Shown: piece after piece, positions 49,903 through 52,938 of the stretch
Position numbering within the stretch: position 1 is the stretch's first letter
How the letters are laid out: every line of letters begins with the position of its first letter
NCBI RefSeq assembly: GCF_900106785.1
Contig: NZ_LT629842.1
Coordinates: 227,207-280,144 of the forward strand
DNA from: Prevotellamassilia timonensis
Lineage (GTDB): Bacteria; Bacteroidota; Bacteroidia; Bacteroidales; Bacteroidaceae
Reading direction: 5' to 3'
Length of the DNA: 52,938 nt
Made by a program: the position numbers and the translations under genes
The notes under the pieces: generated by a model
The model's input: only the letters and a program-made list of their open reading frames with translations
Told to the model about the DNA's origin: nothing
The model's database searches: none

Positions 49903-51276
49903 TCAGTTGCGTATGCGCCACTCCTGTGGGTAGAGGTTGTTGGCGCGTGCTCCCAAATTGTTTAAGAACCCGAGCGCATGGCCTTTGTAACTGGCCACAA
50001 CATAGCCGCGTGGCACATCGGGTGGGAGCGTGATGCCCTCGCGGCGCAGGTAATTTAGTGCGTCGTCGAGTGAGAGTTCGGCCACGGGAAATGCCTCCTT
50101 GGCGCGTTGTACTGACAGGGCAAGGGCGTGTTGCGGAATGCGTTTCCGGCCTTTCTCCTCAACCAGCATGATGCCGGCCGTAAGGGCCCGCACCGAGCTG
50201 CACACGCGTTGCACGTCGTCGGCAAGCGATTGGCGTACAGCTATGACGTGCGCCTCGTCGGTGCGCAACAACTTGAATTCGTGGCTGTTGGCTATCCATT
50301 TAATGATTTCGGCACCGCCCTGTATGCCGGGCTGGTTGTTGTTGCCACGTTGCTTTTTGCCTTTCTTCTCTTTGGCAACCGGTGCTTCAGATGTCTTGCG
50401 TAGCAGGGCAAGGAAAAGCCCCTCGCCCTTGGCCTTGTGTGGAAAGAAATGGTACACTGGCAAATTGCGCCCCGTGGTGTCGCCCGCAATGCCCCACTCG
50501 GGTTGGGTGGCAATGGGTACAAGTTCGGCACCGAGTTCGTTGCAGATGCGCACCACATTGTCTTCGTCCTCCTGGCGGTTGTAGGTGCATGTGCTGTACA
50601 CCAAATAGCCGCCTTGGCGCAGGGCGGGCCATACACTTTCGATAATCTGCCACTGGCGGGCCGCGCAACTGTCGACGGCCTGTGGCGACCATTCGTCAAT
50701 GGCCACAGCGTCCTTGCGGAACATGCCCTCGCCCGAGCACGGCACATCGGCCGCTATCACATCGAAGAAACTGCCCAATGGGGCAAACTCGTCGGGGTAG
50801 GCCGAGGTGCATACCACGTCGGGGTGTCCCCATTTGGTCAAGTTCTCGGCCAATATCTGGGCACGTTGGCGGATAGGCTCATTAGCCACAAGCAGGTCGC
50901 CGTCGCACATCAAGCTGCGCCACAGGGTGCTCTTGCCGCCAGGGGCTGCACAAAGGTCGAGCAGACGGTGGGGCGTAAAGTCGGTTGTGATTTGCTTGTA
51001 GGCTTGCTCTACAAACATTGATGCGGCCTCTTGCACATAGTAGCACCCGGCATGCAGCAGAGGGTCGTAGGTGAAGCGCGGACGTTCGACAAGGTATTGC
51101 CCCGCAGCACACCAGGGCACTGCACCGTCGGTGGGGGCGCGCAGTGTGTCAGATGGTTTGAGCGCATTGACGCGCACACTGACGGGCGGCGTGCTTTGCT
51201 CTATGGCTTGTGTCAGCATGTTGGCTTCGTCTTGACCCAACAAGGCCTCCATTTGTATGCAGAAATCTTGCTTCAT
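49903..51276 (-). CDS. rRNA cytosine-C5 methyltransferase, RsmF/NOL1-NOP2-Sun type
   Basis: 457 residues. SAM-dependent RNA m5C methyltransferase: motif I LDLCAAPGGKSTLW (residues 106-119), motif IV DVPCSGEGMFRKD with C180, and motif VI YSTCTYNRQEDE with the catalytic-type C230. The C-terminal part (about 310-457) has the RsmF-like extension including a PUA-like RNA-binding region (ending YVVASYKGHALGFLNNLG). By analogy with E. coli RsmF it modifies 16S rRNA C1407, but the exact target is not certain in Bacteroidota. It lies 96 bp downstream of thyA, with a solo R6 end between. Confidence 0.9.
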   Translation of the reverse strand: MKQDFCIQMEALLGQDEANMLTQAIEQSTPPVSVRVNALKPSDTLRAPTDGAVPWCAAGQYLVERPRFTYDPLLHAGCYYVQEAASMFVEQAYKQITTDFTPHRLLDLCAAPGGKSTLWRSLMCDGDLLVANEPIRQRAQILAENLTKWGHPDVVCTSAYPDEFAPLGSFFDVIAADVPCSGEGMFRKDAVAIDEWSPQAVDSCAARQWQIIESVWPALRQGGYLVYSTCTYNRQEDEDNVVRICNELGAELVPIATQPEWGIAGDTTGRNLPVYHFFPHKAKGEGLFLALLRKTSEAPVAKEKKGKKQRGNNNQPGIQGGAEIIKWIANSHEFKLLRTDEAHVIAVRQSLADDVQRVCSSVRALTAGIMLVEEKGRKRIPQHALALSVQRAKEAFPVAELSLDDALNYLRREGITLPPDVPRGYVVASYKGHALGFLNNLGARANNLYPQEWRIRN

Positions 51277-51301
51277 GCTATGTGCTTCGTATTGTTTGTT
51301 A

Positions 51302-51314
51302 TTAGAACCACCCT
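51302..51314 (-). repeat. Solo R6 terminal repeat
   Basis: TTAGAACCACCCT, identical to the right end of the full R6; the surrounding ATTAGAACCACCCTAAT also matches 30896-30912. Confidence 0.65.
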
Positions 51315-51372
51315 AATGAGGTTCTTTGCAGACGGAATGGCTTGATGAACTTTCATTCACAGCCCTTCTCCT

Positions 51373-52167
51373 TTATACCGACACCTGTGCCGAGATGTGT
51401 GGCCATGGGTCGTAGCCCTCGAGTTTGAAATCCTCAAACTTAAAGTCGAACAGGTCCTTTACCTCGGGGTTGATAATCATGCGCGGCAACTGGCGCGGGG
51501 TGCGTGTGAGTTGCAAGCGTGCCTGGTCAAGATGGTTGAGGTAGAGGTGCGTGTCGCCCGTGGTGTGTACAAAGTCGCCGGCTTTGAGTCCGGTTACCTG
51601 TGCCATCATTTGCAGCAGCAAAGCGTAGCTTGCTATGTTGAAAGGCACACCCAGGAAAGTGTCGGCAGAGCGCTGATAGAGTTGCAGAGACAGTCGGCCG
51701 TCGGCCACATAGAACTGGAAAAGCAGGTGGCAGGGCGGCAAGTTCATTTTGCCAAGGTCGGCCACATTCCATGCCGACACAATCATGCGGCGTGAGTCGG
51801 GCGTCTCCTTTATCTGTCGTATCACTTCCTTTATTTGGTCAATGTGTCCGCCGTTGTAGTCGGGCCATGAGCGCCACTGGTAGCCGTAAATGTGGCCAAG
51901 GTCGCCTTGGGCGTCGGCCCATTCGTTCCAGATGCGCACACCATGCTCCTGCAGGTAGTGTACATTGGTGTCGCCACGCAGAAACCACAGCAGCTCGTAG
52001 ATGATGGACTTGAGGTGCAGCTTTTTGGTGGTGAGCAGCGGAAAGCCCTCTTCAAGGTTAAAGCGCATTTGATGGCCAAAGATGCTCTTTGTGCCGGTGC
52101 CGGTGCGGTCGCTTTTTACCACACCGTCGTCGAGTATATGTTGTAGTAAATTGAGGTATTGTTTCAT
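51373..52167 (-). CDS. thyA: Thymidylate synthase
   Basis: Converts dUMP to dTMP with methylene-tetrahydrofolate as one-carbon donor and reductant. 264 residues, the same length as the E. coli enzyme, with no insertions. The catalytic cysteine is C146 in [24 protein letters not shown] binds the phosphate/folate region, and [20 protein letters not shown] and [12 protein letters not shown] complete the active site. The dihydrofolate reductase gene that often follows thyA is absent; instead the rRNA methyltransferase gene lies downstream. Confidence 0.97.
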   Translation of the reverse strand: MKQYLNLLQHILDDGVVKSDRTGTGTKSIFGHQMRFNLEEGFPLLTTKKLHLKSIIYELLWFLRGDTNVHYLQEHGVRIWNEWADAQGDLGHIYGYQWRSWPDYNGGHIDQIKEVIRQIKETPDSRRMIVSAWNVADLGKMNLPPCHLLFQFYVADGRLSLQLYQRSADTFLGVPFNIASYALLLQMMAQVTGLKAGDFVHTTGDTHLYLNHLDQARLQLTRTPRQLPRMIINPEVKDLFDFKFEDFKLEGYDPWPHISAQVSV

Positions 52168-52185
52168 TTAAGCACGTTTTGTCGG

Positions 52186-52193
52186 CAAATTTA
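52186..52193 (-). promoter_or_regulatory. -7 promoter motif of thyA
   Basis: TAAATTTG on the minus strand, 18 bp before the ATG. A TACCTTTG box also reads rightwards at 52206-52213, with no plus-strand gene following it. Confidence 0.5.
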
Positions 52194-52235
52194 CACAATA
52201 TACGCTACCTTTGCATCATATAATTGTATAAAATA

Positions 52236-52938
52236 ACCTGTTGGCGGAATTAATTTAGTGCATACTTAATTCTGCCAATGGGCTTGTCGTTAATGAAGTT
52301 TACGTATTGCAGAATGGTAAGTGCACTAATTTTGCCAATGATCCTGGCAAACAAACCATTCGTTATTTTCGCATAGTTCCTGATGACCAAGAACTGGTCT
52401 GTAAGTTGTGAGAATATTGTCTCAATCCTCTTTCTTGCCTTTGCAAACGGAATGAATGTCGGTTTCCAATCCTTTTGGTTGAGCCGATACGGACACTCCA
52501 GTCTTATGTGTGCGGTTTCGAACAAGTCAAGCTGTACGTCAGCTCCAATATACCCTTTGTCACCATAGATGCTACAGTCGTGATAAGTATGTTTTACATC
52601 CTTCATATAATGGAGGTCCGCCACACTTGCCTTTGACAGATCATAGGAATGGATAACTCCACTTAACCCACAGAGAGCGTGTAACTTATAACCAAAATAA
52701 TACGTGTTCTGCGAAGCACAGAAGCCGAAGTCGGGAGCTTGCGAGAAATTGCCGGTACGTCCCATCTTGCAACGTTTTCCTCTTGCAACCCTACAGACCT
52801 CTATCGGCTTGGAGTCAACAAAGAATTGTTCCTCTCCGCCATCCATTTCCATGGCAATCCGCTTGCGCAGTTCCTCACACAGGCCTGCCGTTTTCTTCCT
52901 GCGGTCATTGAACTGTCTCCTTGATATGAGATTAGGAA
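52236..52938 (-). mobile_element. Partial IS982-family insertion sequence, cut by the window end
   Basis: Contains the 3' two-thirds or so of an IS982-type transposase gene. The inner boundary is tentatively placed at ACCTGTTGGCGGAATTAATT near 52236; the other end lies outside the window, so the terminal repeat could not be checked. Confidence 0.7.
52250..52936 (-). CDS. IS982-family transposase, 5' end missing
   Basis: The open frame continues without a stop to the window edge, 28 codons beyond the internal ATG at 52852, so the true start is outside. Visible sequence begins PNLISRRQFNDRRKK, the usual N-terminal-third motif of IS982 transposases. DDE-type features follow: FFVDSKPIEVCR with the first catalytic aspartate, SIYGDKGYIG with the second, and KARKRIETIFSQL with the glutamate region. 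It ends normally at 52250. The visible part shows no mutation. Confidence 0.88.
   Translation of the reverse strand, partial: PNLISRRQFNDRRKKTAGLCEELRKRIAMEMDGGEEQFFVDSKPIEVCRVARGKRCKMGRTGNFSQAPDFGFCASQNTYYFGYKLHALCGLSGVIHSYDLSKASVADLHYMKDVKHTYHDCSIYGDKGYIGADVQLDLFETAHIRLECPYRLNQKDWKPTFIPFAKARKRIETIFSQLTDQFLVIRNYAKITNGLFARIIGKISALTILQYVNFINDKPIGRIKYALN

Noticed and set aside
52206-52213. Plus-strand TACCTTTG box near thyA as a gene promoter
   Set aside because: No plus-strand coding sequence follows; chance match or an outward promoter into the IS end.

Overview
The window looks like a chromosomal piece of a Bacteroidota bacterium, order Bacteroidales, probably from the Prevotellaceae/Muribaculaceae neighbourhood. 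The evidence is: many starts preceded by the Bacteroidales -7 promoter motif TAnnTTTG instead of a sigma70 -10 box; almost no Shine-Dalgarno sequences; a Bacteroidota-type short RpoD; a glycine-lipid acyltransferase pair; DUF4230, DUF349 and YugP-type peptidase genes; and a secreted GH20 enzyme ending in a short T9SS-like tail. The family placement is inference. No rRNA, tRNA or CRISPR array was seen. Base 1 is exactly the outer end of an insertion sequence, and the last base lies inside another transposase, so this is probably a draft contig broken at repeats.

Layout. 1-1619: two-ORF ISAon1-type IS. 1701-5166 (minus): prmA, pepD and a flippase-like membrane protein. 5315-7327 (plus): rsmA and rfbB. 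8212-13655 (minus): an efflux operon tolC-hlyD-permease-permease with no ATPase gene. 14050-15934 (plus): glsA-glsB, glycine-lipid synthesis. 16149-17023: the primary sigma factor gene rpoD, broken in this sequence by a 5-bp tandem duplication. 17421-27377: amino-acid permease, DUF554 protein (minus), corA with a structured leader, DUF349 protein, a DUF4230 pair and gpmI. 27920-31751: MATE exporter, cytidylate-kinase-like protein, a secreted protein and two CD225 (dispanin-like) proteins. 31921-36453: Na+/solute symporter, menA, polysaccharide flippase and zinc peptidase. 36595-40449: a 1284-residue GH20 hexosaminidase. 41974-43275 (minus): AAA/DUF4143 ATPase flanked by 23-bp tandem-repeat arrays. 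43607-49784 (minus): heavy-metal RND efflux operon headed by a small His/Cys-rich protein. 49903-52167 (minus): RsmF-like rRNA methyltransferase and thyA. 52250-end: partial IS982-type transposase.

The most unusual content is between the genes. Eight families of palindromic or tandem repeats, named R1 to R8 here, fill nearly every large gap. R1 (three copies, 350-415 bp) has paired terminal modules around a GATAATCAG-like core. R2 (four copies) is a 160-210 bp palindrome edged by 13/26-bp tandem repeats. R3 is a roughly 400-bp cruciform. R4 is a REP-like palindrome cluster with an internally deleted derivative. R5 is a roughly 350-bp inverted repeat. R6 is a 182-bp MITE-like unit with perfect 13-bp terminal repeats, plus solo ends. 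R7 (three copies) is a GTTGAC/GTTAAC palindrome sitting between operon genes. R8 is a 23-bp tandem array present on both sides of the ATPase gene. R2, R8 and R6 recur in the same order, which suggests parts of one composite element.

Functionally the region is mainly housekeeping (translation modification, folate/thymidylate, glycolysis, menaquinone, envelope lipids) with two export systems and one glycan-degrading enzyme. The observations that most need checking are the rpoD frameshift, the R2-R8-ATPase-R8-R6 arrangement, the R1 family, the corA leader and the dyad over the promoter of the metal-efflux operon.
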